Shown here piece by piece: positions 9,144-19,243 of a stretch of 64,000 bases of DNA. The notes under the pieces are model-generated. The model worked only from the letters and a program-made list of their open reading frames with translations, had not been told where the DNA came from and made no database searches. The position numbers were made by a program, and so were the translations under genes. The stretch is from positions 124,001 through 188,000 of the forward strand of contig CAWBVG010000042.1 in the NCBI GenBank assembly GCA_963792175.1, given 5' to 3'. The DNA comes from CAWBVG01 sp963792175. GTDB taxonomy: Bacteria; Acidobacteriota; Vicinamibacteria; Vicinamibacterales; CAVVIG01. The stretch's first letter is position 1. Every line of letters begins with the position of its first letter.

Positions 9144-10066
9144 TGGACGGCTGATTCCTCCACGATGACGCGCGGCTGCCGATCCGCGACCACGCGACAG
9201 GTGACGCCAAACGGCAGCGTCATGGCGGGCCCGACCGTGTGACCGGACGGAAACCCGATGACGACCGGACCGGGAAAATCGGCAAACAGGTCTGCCACCA
9301 CCGCGCGTGCGGTCGGCTCGCCTCCGGGCTCGTCACAATTCGGCAACTCGCCGATGACGACCGCGCTGGCGCGCGCCAGCAGCCCGGACTGACGCAATTG
9401 CGTGACCATCCGGTCGAGCCGGTAGGGGCGCTCACCCACTTCATCCAGAAAGAGGACATATCCCTGAGGCGGCGCGAACGCGAACGGCGTGCCGAACGAC
9501 GCCAGCAACTGCGTCAGCGTGCCGCCGAGCAGGATGCCGGCGGCTTCACCGTCGCGGATGGATTCGAGGGCTGGCGGCATCAGTTCCCCCATCGGCTCGC
9601 GGCGGCACAGGGCACGCGTGAATGAATCGACGTCGTAACCGTCGGCGCCGCGCGACAGCCGCCGGTCCAGCATCGGTCCGTGAAAGGCGACCAGATCGCA
9701 TCCGAGCGTCAGAAACGTGAGGACAGCGGTGAGGTCGCTGTAGCCGATGAACGGCTTGCAGGCGCGCCGGGCCTCGTCGCGATCGAGAAGCGGCAGGACT
9801 TGCGCGCTGCCGTAGCCGCCGCGAACGCCGATCAGGCCCGCAATCGACGGATCGCGCCAGGCGGATCGAATGGCGGCCGCGCGAAGCTCGGGCGGACCGG
9901 AGACGTAGCGCTGACGCGCGAACACCGTGTCGTCGAAGACCGGCTCGAATCCCAGCCGGCGAATCTCCTCGATTCCGAGGTCGAACTCGTCGCGGTTGAA
10001 GGGGCTGGCAGGCGAGACGACGGCAAGGCGATCGCCGGGTCGGAGGGCCCGCGGCTTCTGCATCAC
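9140..10066 (-). CDS. ldcA: Muramoyltetrapeptide L,D-carboxypeptidase (S66 family)
   Basis: LdcA removes the terminal D-Ala from murein tetrapeptides in the cytoplasm, making the tripeptide that Mpl uses. The 308-residue protein has the S66 triad contexts: nucleophile Ser in FIGYSDLTA, Glu in LFLDEVGERPYRLDRM and His in GFPSGHTVGP, with VRGGYGSAQVLP before them. The length is typical. The start overlaps the nagZ stop by a few bases and the stop overlaps mpl (ATGA), so the three genes are likely translated together. Confidence 0.92.
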   Translation of the reverse strand: MMQKPRALRPGDRLAVVSPASPFNRDEFDLGIEEIRRLGFEPVFDDTVFARQRYVSGPPELRAAAIRSAWRDPSIAGLIGVRGGYGSAQVLPLLDRDEARRACKPFIGYSDLTAVLTFLTLGCDLVAFHGPMLDRRLSRGADGYDVDSFTRALCRREPMGELMPPALESIRDGEAAGILLGGTLTQLLASFGTPFAFAPPQGYVLFLDEVGERPYRLDRMVTQLRQSGLLARASAVVIGELPNCDEPGGEPTARAVVADLFADFPGPVVIGFPSGHTVGPAMTLPFGVTCRVVADRQPRVIVEESAVQ

Positions 10067-11160
10067 AGAAAGCGCGCCATCTCGTCGGCGACCGCGCGAT
10101 GCTCATCACGCCCGAGGGTCGATCGCAAGGCACGCGCCACGGGCGGCCGCGCCGCGACGGCCGCGGCAAGAAACCGCTCTTTCGCCCGCTGCTGGCGCCT
10201 CAACGCGTCCTCGACGCGCGACAGCGGCAGGCGTTCCTCCTCGACCGCGTGGACGAGCGCTTCGAGCGCGGCGGCCTGCGTATCGTGATCGCCGCTGCAG
10301 ATGAGCGCGCCGTCGCAGCCGGCCTCGATCGCCATCACGGCGGCGGCAGGTACGGCGTACGCAGACGCGATCGCCTTCATCTCCAGATCGTCGCTGAAAA
10401 TCACGCCATCGAACGGCAGCTCGCGGCGCAACACATCGGTGACAATGCGCCGGGACAGCGTCGCCGGTCGAACCTCGTCCAGCGCCGGCACGAAGACGTG
10501 CGCGGTCATGATGGCCGCGACGCCGGCGTCCGCAGCAGCCTTGAACGGTACCCACTCGACCTCACGCAGCCGTTCCGGCGGATGCTCGACCAGCGGCAGT
10601 TCGTGGTGCGAGTCGGCGGTTGTGTCGCCATGGCCCGGAAAATGTTTTCCGCACGCGGCGATGCCTGCTTCCTGCAGCGTACGGATGATCGTGGCGCCGA
10701 GACGGGCGACGTCCTTCGGGTTGTCGGCGAGCGCACGATCGCCAATGACGGTGTTCTTCGGGTTGGTCTGGACGTCGAGCACGGGTGCGTAGTCGAGCGT
10801 GAAGCCGACCGCTTTGAGCTCGGCCGCGAGCGCGCGCGCGAACCGTTCCGCCAGCCGGCTGTCACCGCTCCGGCCCAGCGTCGCCATCGGCGGCCATTCG
10901 GTAAACGGGGCCTTCAGTCGGGCCACGCGGCCGCCCTCCTGGTCGACGGAGACCCACGGCGGAAGGTCCGGCGTCAGGCGCGAAGCCTCGAAGCACACCT
11001 CGGCGACCTGCTCCGGCTCGCCGACATTGCGCGCGAAGAGAATGATGCCGCCGAGTCCGAACTCCCTCGCCAGCGACCGCAGCTCGGGCGGAATCTGATG
11101 GCCGTTGAATCCGGCGACGAGCAGCTGACCGATCTGGCGCCGCAGCGCCGCGGGTGACAT
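10063..11160 (-). CDS. nagZ: Beta-N-acetylhexosaminidase (GH3)
   Basis: NagZ cuts GlcNAc from anhydro-muropeptides during cell-wall recycling. The 365-residue protein carries WVSVDQEGGRVARL, the acid/base loop CGKHFPGHGDTTADSHH and the nucleophile Asp in GVIFSDDLEMKA, all typical of NagZ rather than other GH3 enzymes. No signal peptide is apparent, which fits a cytoplasmic enzyme. It is the first gene of the minus-strand run and faces the ADOP permease across 58 bases. ATG at 11160. Confidence 0.94.
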   Translation of the reverse strand: MSPAALRRQIGQLLVAGFNGHQIPPELRSLAREFGLGGIILFARNVGEPEQVAEVCFEASRLTPDLPPWVSVDQEGGRVARLKAPFTEWPPMATLGRSGDSRLAERFARALAAELKAVGFTLDYAPVLDVQTNPKNTVIGDRALADNPKDVARLGATIIRTLQEAGIAACGKHFPGHGDTTADSHHELPLVEHPPERLREVEWVPFKAAADAGVAAIMTAHVFVPALDEVRPATLSRRIVTDVLRRELPFDGVIFSDDLEMKAIASAYAVPAAAVMAIEAGCDGALICSGDHDTQAAALEALVHAVEEERLPLSRVEDALRRQQRAKERFLAAAVAARPPVARALRSTLGRDEHRAVADEMARFL

Positions 11161-11218
11161 CGGACGATTCTAACCGACCACGACCAACGGTTTCGGGGGT
11201 GGCGCCGTCAAACCGGAC

Positions 11219-13637
11219 GTGTTCGACCGATGGAGGACCGCTCTCCGATCCCTGGCCCATCGCCGGGGGCTGGCGTCGATGGTCGTGTGCACACTCGCGC
11301 TCGGGATCGGCGCGAACAGCGCCATCTTCTCCGCCGTCGACGCGATTCTGTTGAAGCCATTGCCCTACCCGGCCGCGGATCGGCTCGTGTCGGTCTACGA
11401 ACGGAACGCCGGCCTCCGTCAGGCGACGCAGCTCGTCGCGCCCGGCCGACTCGAGGAGTGGAACGCGCAGAACCGGACGTTCGAGGCGCTTGGCGCCAGC
11501 TATTTCGAGAACATCACGGACACCTCGGGCCCGGTGCCGGAGCGCGTGGCCGCGATGAACACGTCGCCGCGCTTCTTCCAGGTTCTGGACGTTGCGCCGG
11601 CGCTCGGCCGTCTTCCGACGCCGCAGGAAGAACGGTTCGGCGGGCCGCCGGTCATCGTCATCAGCGACGCGTTCTGGCGGCGCCGCTTCGGCGCCGATCC
11701 GTCCGTCCTCGGCCGCGCGCTCACGCTCGGCGGCACCAGCCGTTCGATTGTTGGCGTCATGCCGCCGTCTTTCCGCTACCCAACGGCGGCGACGGACGTC
11801 TGGTCGCCGACGCGCGCCCAGCCGTCGTTTCTGGCAGTGCGAACCGCCCGCTTGTACACGACCGTCGGCAGGCTGAAGCCCGGCGTCACCCTGGTGCAGG
11901 CGCTCGACGATCTCAACGCGATTCAGGCGCGCCTCGGGGAGCAATATCCGAGCACGGACCAGGGCTGGGGTGCATCACTGGTTCCGTTGAAGGAGGAGCA
12001 GATCGGCGGGGTGCGCCGGTCTTATGGCTCCTCCTCGGCGCGGTGGGTCTCGTCCTGCTGGCCGCCTGCGGCAACGTCGCCTGCCTGCTGCTCGCGGATG
12101 CCACTCGGCGCGAGCACGAGATGGCCATTCGTCTTGCGCTCGGTGCCGATCGGCGGCGTGTTGTCGCCGAACTGATCCGCGAAGGGCTGCTGCTCGCCCT
12201 GATCGGTTCGCTGTGCGGCCTGCTGCTCGCACGCTGGGGCCTCTCGGCGCTCCGCTCTCTGGCGACGGAGCTGCCACGCGTCGCCGAGGTGACGGTCGAC
12301 CTGCGGCTGATTCTGTTCACGTTCGCCGTCGGCGCGACGACAACGCTGCTGTTCGCCCTGGCGCCGGCGCTGCAGGCGGCGCGCAGCGCGCCGGCTGACG
12401 CCCTGTCACGTGGCGGCCGCGGCCACACCGGCGGCCGTCAGCTCCTGCAGCGCCTGCTGGTCGGTACGCAGGTCGCCCTCGCCATCGTGCTGCTGTTCGG
12501 CGCGGGATTGATGATCCGCAGCTTCATGCGCACGCAGGATGTGTCTCTCGGGCTCGATCCCGATCGCGTGGTGACGTTCCGCATGAGCGCCCAGTGGAGC
12601 GAGCGTTTCGACGCCGTGGTGCAGCGGCAGGCGCGGACCGTCGCGCGGCTGAGCGCAATCCCCGGTGTCGAGGCTGCCGCCTTCAGTCAGCTGGTTCCGG
12701 CAGGGACTGATGTGCCGCCGAATGAGTTTCAGATCCGCGGACGTCCGCCTTCGCTCGCCGGCAACACGCCGAGCTCCGGCGGGACAGGCGACATGCGAGA
12801 AAAGACGTTCGCGATTTCGCGTTCGGTCAGCTCCGGCTACTTCCGGACGCTCCACATTCCCGTGCTGAGGGGCGATACGTGCAGCAGCGATCCGGCGTAC
12901 CGGTCTTCTCGAGCGCCCTCGTCACGCGGCGTTCGCCGATCGTACTTTCGTCGAGGATCCGATCGGCCACGAGTTCGTCTCGCCCGGCCAGCTGGCGAAT
13001 CGAACGACGAAAATCGTCGGTGTCGTGGGCGACGTCCGCGAAGCGGCTTCCTCAAGCAAGCGGAGCCGCTCATCTACTGGTGCGGGTACAACCCGTACTG
13101 GCCGGATCAGCGTTTCCTCGTGCGGACAGCTCGGATCGGCACGTCTCGATGACGGCCGTCCGCGAGGCGCTCAAAGAGATTGAACCGGCCCGCGCCGTCT
13201 ACGCCGACCAGTCGCTCACCGAACTGCTGGCGGCATCGCTGTCGCCGCAGCGCGTGAACGCGATCCTGCTGGCGCTATTCGCTGCGACTGCTCTCCTGCT
13301 CGCGGCGATCGGCCTCTACGGTGTGCTGTCGCAACTGGTATCGTCGCGGCGCCGCGAGATTGGCGTTCGCATGGCGCTCGGTGCGCGCCCGTCGCGCATC
13401 CTGTCAGCCGTCGTCGCGCAGGCGGCCGCGCTCACGGGGCTCGGGATCGCGGCAGGCCTGTGCGCGTCGCTGGTCCTCGCGCGGTTCATGGCGACGCTGG
13501 TGTTCGGCGTCTCGGTGCGCGATCCGCTGACGTTTGTCCTCGTGCCTCTCGTGCTCGCCGTGGTCGCCGCCCTCGCGGCGATCATCCCCGCGCGACGCGC
13601 CGGCCGCGTGGATCCGATGGAGGTTCTTCGGGACTGA
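11219..13637 (+). pseudogene. ADOP-type FtsX/MacB permease, broken by several frameshifts
   Basis: The N-terminal part has a first TM (MVVCTLALGIGANSAIFSAVDAILL) and the MacB periplasmic domain (FRYPTAATDVWSP). The middle has LLLGAVGLVLLAACGNVACLLLADA and a second MacB domain; the end has two TM helices and RRREIGVRMALGARPSRI, closing with PARRAGRVDPMEVLRD. These are split over three frames, with changes near 12015, 12880, 12935, 13060 and 13130. At 12015 the change fits one missing C in a C/G run. Intact relatives are about 800 residues. With five shifts this is either a decayed gene or very poor sequence. No ATPase gene lies beside it. Confidence 0.82.
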
Positions 13638-13667
13638 CTCGGGAATCGGGATCGGGATTCGGGTTCG
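13638..13667. repeat. Heptad-repeat arm (GGGATTC type)
   Basis: Four degenerate units (GGGAATC, GGGATC, GGGATTC, GGGTTCG) start right after the permease stop codon. On the minus strand they extend the PEP-CTERM protein with an Ile-Pro-rich tail. No clear complementary arm is present. Confidence 0.65.
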
Positions 13668-14662
13668 AGATTTGTATCGGCGACGGATGAAGCCGACCGA
13701 AGCCAGTCCCAACGTCATCAAAGTGAGGCTGCCGGGTTCAGGGACGCTGGATCCAGGGACGTCAGCGTCAGGAACTGAACATTGAAGCTGCCGCCCCCAG
13801 ATCCAAGTCGAAGGGATCGCCGATTGCGGCAAAGACGGCAGTCTCGCCGAAACCCGTGCTGGCTGTGGCGAAATAGTCGTAGCCGAACTCCAAACTCTCG
13901 CCGGGTCGAACAGCGCCATAAGAGAAATCCTTGAGCACAGGCAACAACCGAAAGCCGAACGAGCCGTCGGGCTCGTCAAAGCGCGACAGGTTCCCCAGAG
14001 CGTCGTCGGTCGGGACGGCAAGGAGCACGCCGACGATGGGAGCTCGCAGAGTGTGCATACCGTAGTCGAAGAGGACGGTCTCCACCACACTGCCATCTGC
14101 ATGGGTGAGTTTGGACGTTAGCCTGATGTCGACACTAGCCGTGGCATCCAGGTCCGGGTTCGCGCCAACGGGAAAGGAATTGCCCACGCCGAAGAATCGT
14201 ATGGTCGGTGCCGGGACGGAGATGGTCGCGCTCGACACCTGGGTGACGTGGAGTTATTGGTCAGGGTCTGTGTCCAGCTCCCCGACGCAAAGTAGCGGTT
14301 CGGGGGAAGGGAATTCTCGAAAATGGAATCCGTTCACGCCCACGCCAAAGACGCCGCCGACAACGCGCCGCAGAGGACGCGAATCCTGCGTTCTGGCTGT
14401 TGGGCTGATTGGGAAAGGGGAGCCCATCGATGACCAGGGCTTGCGCTGCCTGGAGAAGCTCGTCGGGTGGTGCGGTCTTGACATCGAAATCGCTCTTCTC
14501 CGGCATAACCCGTTGCGAGCTGAAGGTGGCACGGGCGGTGATCCTCACGTCGGATAGAACAATAGTGCCCGCGCGAACCGACACCGGTGCCATCACAGCG
14601 GCGAGCAAGGAAACAGCAATTCCGATCCGATTGAGGGTGCCTCTGATCTCGAACACGTGCAT
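13640..14662 (-). CDS. PEP-CTERM sorted exported protein, frameshifted
   Basis: From ATG 14662 the protein has a signal peptide (IGIAVSLLAAVMAPVSVRAG). The middle part (about 14238-13790) looks like a secreted beta-rich domain. The end has VPEPGSLTLMTLGLA and then FIRRRYKSR: the PEP motif, hydrophobic helix and Arg cluster recognised by exosortase. The three parts are in different frames, with shifts near 14250-14330 and 13780. The native stop is unclear because the frame runs on into the repeat at 13638. Function of the mature domain is unknown. The exosortase itself is not in the window. Confidence 0.7.
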
Positions 14663-14814
14663 GTAGACCTCATCTGAGATCGCGTCAACGGAATCGAGAA
14701 CTGGACACGGCTGCGACATTTCCTCTGCCCAACCTCAGCAATGGCTTCCGCGGCCGGTTCAGCGCGCGAGCGCTATGATTCGCCGGTGACACCGGTGTTC
14801 GTCGGTGTTGCCCC

Positions 14815-15387
14815 ATGATGCCCGATGGTCAGGTCACGCAATGGCTCGCACGATGGCGCGCAGGCGATCGTGAAGCGCCGGAGCGAGTCGTACCGCTCGT
14901 CTATGACGAGCTGCGGCAAGTTGCGCGACGACAGCTCCACCGCGAATCGGCCGGCCATACACTCTCCGCGACTGCGCTCGTCCACGAGGTCTACCTTCGG
15001 CTCGTGCAGCAGCGTCAGCTCGTGGCTACCGATCGCGATGCCTTCCTCGCGATCGCCGCGCAGACGATGCGGCGCATTCTGGTCGACCACGCGCGGGCCC
15101 GCTCGCGTCTGAAGCGTGGCGGTGACGACCGCCCTATCCGACTCGAGATTGGCGACGAGGTGCCGCTCCTCACCGACCGGGAGGTCGATGAGGTTCTGGC
15201 GATTGACGAGGCCCTCGAACATCTCGCGCTGGTTGACGAACGCGCTCGTCGCGTGATCGAGTGCCGGATCTTTGCGGGCCTCACCCTCGTGGAAACCGCG
15301 CAGGCTCTGGGCATTTCGACCAAGTCCGTGCAGCGGACATGGACGACCGCTCGGGCATGGCTTCGCAAGGAGATTGGCGGGGCTTGA
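14815..15387 (+). CDS. ECF-type RNA polymerase sigma factor
   Basis: The 190-residue protein has sigma region 2 (ATALVHEVYLRLV, FLAIAAQTMRRILVDHAR) and a region 4 helix-turn-helix (TLVETAQALGISTKSVQRTW). This form is common in Acidobacteriota and Planctomycetes, where it is usually encoded next to a Ser/Thr kinase, as here. No anti-sigma factor is nearby. Control through the neighbouring kinase is inferred only from position. The start is one of two adjacent ATGs (14815, 14818); no clear ribosome-binding site precedes them. Confidence 0.9.
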   Translation: MMPDGQVTQWLARWRAGDREAPERVVPLVYDELRQVARRQLHRESAGHTLSATALVHEVYLRLVQQRQLVATDRDAFLAIAAQTMRRILVDHARARSRLKRGGDDRPIRLEIGDEVPLLTDREVDEVLAIDEALEHLALVDERARRVIECRIFAGLTLVETAQALGISTKSVQRTWTTARAWLRKEIGGA

Positions 15388-15425
15388 CGCCATCGCTCTA
15401 AAGAAAGCGCAGGAGACGGAAGGTC

Positions 15426-18247
15426 ATGGAATCCATGCGATGGCAACGCGTCGAGGAGCTGTTCGAGCTCGCCAACGCCCAGCCCATCGACACGCGGCGA
15501 CGATTCCTGGCGCAGGCATGCGGGGATGACGTGCCGTTGCGTGACGAGCTCGAAGCCATGCTGGCCGCCGCGAGCGACGAGCACGCACTCTCCGTCGAAC
15601 GATTCATCGTCGATTGGGACACGGACGCCGCGGCTGCCGACTCGTGGCTGGGCACGTGTCTCGGGCGGTGGCGCCTCGTGAGCGTGCTAGGGCGTGGCGG
15701 GATGGCCACCGTGTATCGCGCCGAACGCGCCGACGGTCAGTATCGGCAGGGAGTGGCGGTCAAGGTCATGCGTTCGGGACCACGCGACCCGTATGCCATC
15801 GAACGCTTTCGCACCGAACGCCAGGTGCTCGCCCGCTTGATCCACCCCAACATCGCCAGCTTGCTCGACGGCGGGTTCGTGCCCGACGGAACGCCCTATC
15901 TCGTGATGGAGCTCGTCGATGGCATGCCCATCACCGAGTGGTGCGCGGCCGAGCATCTGTCGCTCGAGGCGCGGCTGCGGCTGTTTCGCGAGGTGTGCGA
16001 GGCAGTGCAGCACGCGCATCGCGCCCTTGTGGTGCATCGTGATCTCAAGCCGTCGAATATCTTCGTCTCGCGATCCGGGGCGGTGAAACTGCTCGATTTC
16101 GGCATCGCGAAGCTCCTCGACCCGGAGGGCTGGGAGGTTGAGTCAACGGCGACGCGCGTCGACAGGCGCCTGATCACGCCTGAATACAGTGCGCCGGAAC
16201 AGCGGCAGGACGGCCCCACGACGACTTCGACCGATGTGTATGCGCTCGGCGTCGTGCTGTACGAGCTGCTGACGGGCCTCAGGCCGCATGCATTCCGCCC
16301 GACCGGCGCGGCGCCGGACCTGCGCGACGAGATGGCCTCTCCAGTCACGCCGCCGAGCGAGGCGGTGCGGCGACTCGCGAGCGCACGCGCGGCGGACGGA
16401 GTACACGCGCCGAATTCCGGAGCTGACAACGCCCCCGTCGGAGATCCGCGCAAGCTCGTTCGACGGATTCGCGGCGATCTCGATCGGATTGTCCTGAAAG
16501 CACTACGTCACGAACCCGAGCGCCGCTACGCATCGGCCGGCCAGCTGGCTGAAGATATTGAACGGTTCCTCGACGGACGCGCGGTGCTCGCCCAGGCCGA
16601 CACCCTGCGTTACCGTGCGCGCAAGTTCGTGGGCCGGAACCGCCTCGCGGTCACGGCGGCCGCCGTGTTCATCTCGTGTATCACGGCCTTCGGCATCGTC
16701 GCGACTCTGCAGGGACGTGCGCTCGCAGAGCGGAGTCGCGTCGCACGCTTGGAGCAGGACAAGGCTGAACAGGTCGTCCGAGTGCTCGTGGACCTGTTCG
16801 AGACCACTAATCCGGCGATTCGCCCGGACGGCGATCGGATGCCCATTGGCGAGTTCCTCACGGGGGCCGAGGCTCGAGCCCTGACACAGTTGAGCGGTGC
16901 GCCCCTGGTCAAGGCGAAGCTGAAACAGGTATTTGGACTCATCCACTACGAGCGCGGCGAGTACACCCAGCGCGTGAAGCGCTCGAGGAGGCGTTAACAG
17001 AGCAGCGTCGTCTGGTGGGTCCCGATCACCCTGATGCCTTGGAGTCGCTGCACGCCCTCGGACAGGTCCTCTATGAAGCGGACGACGAGTCACGGGCCCG
17101 CGTCCTCCTCGAGGAGTCCCTCGAACGGCATCGCCGTCTGTACGGCGCCGAACACGAGAAGACCGCGCGGGCGATGTTCGCGGTCGCTCCGCTTCTGGCT
17201 TCCGCGGATGTCAACGCGGCCGGGGCTCTGCTCTCGCATGCCCTCGAGATTCGACGGCGCGTGCTGGCACCGAACGACCCGGATCTGGCCCTCACGCTCG
17301 GAGCGCTTGCCGAGTACCACTGGAAACGCGGCGACCGCGAACGGGCTCGGGCGCTGTACCAGGAGGCGTTGGCCGTCTTCCAGAATCCCAGCGAGCGCCA
17401 CCATCCAAGGGCCGTCACCCTGATGAACGACTACGCCACTCTGCTTGGCGACATGAACGCGCATGCAGAGGCGGAAGCCATGCAGCGGGAGGCCATCGCG
17501 GTGGGCCGGCAGGTGCTTGGGCCAGACACCATGACGGTGGCGAATCTCACGAACAACCTTGCGGTCACGCTGACATCGCTCGGCCGGCTTGCCGACGCCG
17601 AACGTGCCTTCCGTGAGGCGTTCGATCAGCATGTCGCGCTGCTTGGCCACGACCATTGGCGTGTCAGGAACCTCGCGCGCAACGTCGGCCGTATTCTGGC
17701 CCTGCAAGGCCGCTACGACGAGGCCCTGCCCTGGATGGATCGGGCCGTCGCGACGCGCAGGAACCCGAACACGTCCGAAGACCCGGGCCTCGAGGGGATT
17801 CGCGCACAGCGCGCCTGGATCCTGTTCCGCCTGGGCCGGCAACACGAGGCCCTTGGCCAGGCCGCCGGCGCCGTCTCCGCCCTCGAACGCATGAAGGATC
17901 CCGATGCCGAGTACCCGCTGGCTTTCTCCCGTGTGCTCCTCGCACGCATGTTGAACGGGATCGGGCGACCCGAGGAGGCTGCCTCTCTTGGACGTGCCGC
18001 CGTGGAGTGGTTCGAACGGCGGTATCCGGACGACCCCAAGCGAGCCGAGGCGGCATGCGAGGTGGGCCGTGCGCAGGTGCTGGAGCGAATGACCGCCGAG
18101 GGACGTGCGGCGCTCGAGCGCTGCCTGCCGATCTACCGCGCCTGGGGTCAGGCCGAAGGCGACGTCGTCGCGTCCCTCGAGCGCGTGCTCGCGGATTCCG
18201 CGCGTCGGCACTCGCGATTAGGGATTCAGGATTCGGGATTCGTATAA
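15426..18247 (+). CDS. Ser/Thr protein kinase with TM helix and C-terminal TPR domain, frameshifted
   Basis: The kinase domain has LGRGGMATVYRAERADG, Lys in GVAVKVMR, VHRDLKPSNIFV and LLDFGIAKLL. A TM helix (LAVTAAAVFISCITAFGIVA) lies near residue 410. The TPR part (17015-18247) has repeats such as RRLVGPDHPDALESLHALG. The kinase frame stops at 16997, but a one-base change near 16970 joins it to EALEEALTEQRRLVG, so this is one gene. It starts 38 bases after the sigma factor, with a purine-rich site upstream of ATG. The last residues (RLGIQDSGFV) are encoded by a heptad repeat. Confidence 0.86.
18216..18245. repeat. Heptad-repeat arm (TTCGGGA type)
   Basis: Units TTAGGGA, TTCAGGA, TTCGGGA and TTCGTA lie at the end of the kinase-TPR gene and encode its last residues. 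The stop TAA follows directly, and the next gene starts 8 bases later. Confidence 0.65.
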
Positions 18248-18254
18248 TCCCTCA

Positions 18255-19243
18255 GTGCGAATCGTTTCGTCTGCGCCGACCCGCATCGATCTGGCGGGCG
18301 GCACCATTGACATCTGGCCCCTCTATCTCTTCCACGACGGCGCGACGACGGTGAACGCGGCGATCAGCTTGCGCGCGCACGCGCAGCTGGAATCGCGAAC
18401 GGACGGCCGGGTCGAGATCCGATCGATCGACACCGATCGCATCGTAATCGCCGAGCGCTCGGCCGCGCTGGATGGCGGCGGCGAGCTGTCGCTGCTGGCG
18501 CTGCTGGCCCGCCACTACGGCCTCGAGAACGCCACCCTCACCACGCGCGGCGAATCACCGGCGGGCGCCGGCATCGCCGGCTCGTCGGCGCTGACGATCG
18601 CGGTGTGTGGCGCGCTGGCGCGGTGGCAGGGTCACTCCGGCGACGCCGATGCGCTTCTGCAGGTCGCGATGAACGTGGAGTGCCAGGCGATCCGCGTGCC
18701 GACCGGCGTCCAGGACTATCGGCCGGCGCTGTACGGCGGCGTCGCGGCGATCGAGCTCCGGGTGGAAGGGATCAAGCGCGTCGGAATTGACGTCGACGCG
18801 ATCGAGCTCGAGCGCCGCATCGTGCTCGCCTACACCGGCGCGCCACGACACTCGGGCACCAACAACTGGGAGATCACCCAGCGCCACATCGACGGCGACC
18901 GGCACATCTTCGATTGCTTCGAGCGGATCCGCGACACCGCGGTGGCGATGCGCGGCGCGCTGCAGCGCGGCGACTGGGACGAAGTCGGCAGGCAGATTGC
19001 CATCGAATGGGACAACCGGAAGCGGCTGGCGCCCGGCGTCACCACCACGCCATCGAGGATCTCATCGCTCGCGCCACCGCGGCCGGCGCCACCGGAGCGA
19101 AAGTCTGCGGCGCCGGGGGAGGCGGCTGTCTGTTCTGCTACGGCCCCCCGGCGGCGCGAGCGGCGATCGCCGAAGCGCTCGCCGCCGGCGGCGCGCGTCT
19201 TCTGGACTTCCGGGTCGAGGCTGAAGGTTTGCGGCTTGGATAA
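18255..19243 (+). CDS. GHMP-family sugar kinase, frameshifted near 3' end
   Basis: GTG 18255 opens with SAPTRIDLAGGTIDIWPLY, the first GHMP motif. The ATP-binding loop is ESPAGAGIAGSSALTIA. The third motif, GATGAKVCGAGGGGCLF, is one frame over, so a single-base change lies near 19055. The restored protein is about 329 residues. Motif 1 resembles heptose-7-phosphate and galactokinase-type kinases; the exact sugar cannot be set from sequence. It ends in TAA at 19241, overlapping the TTG start of polX. Confidence 0.82.

Noticed and set aside
11219..13637. Programmed frameshifting in the permease
   Set aside because: At least five frame changes with no slippery heptamer plus stem-loop pattern; decay or sequence error is simpler.
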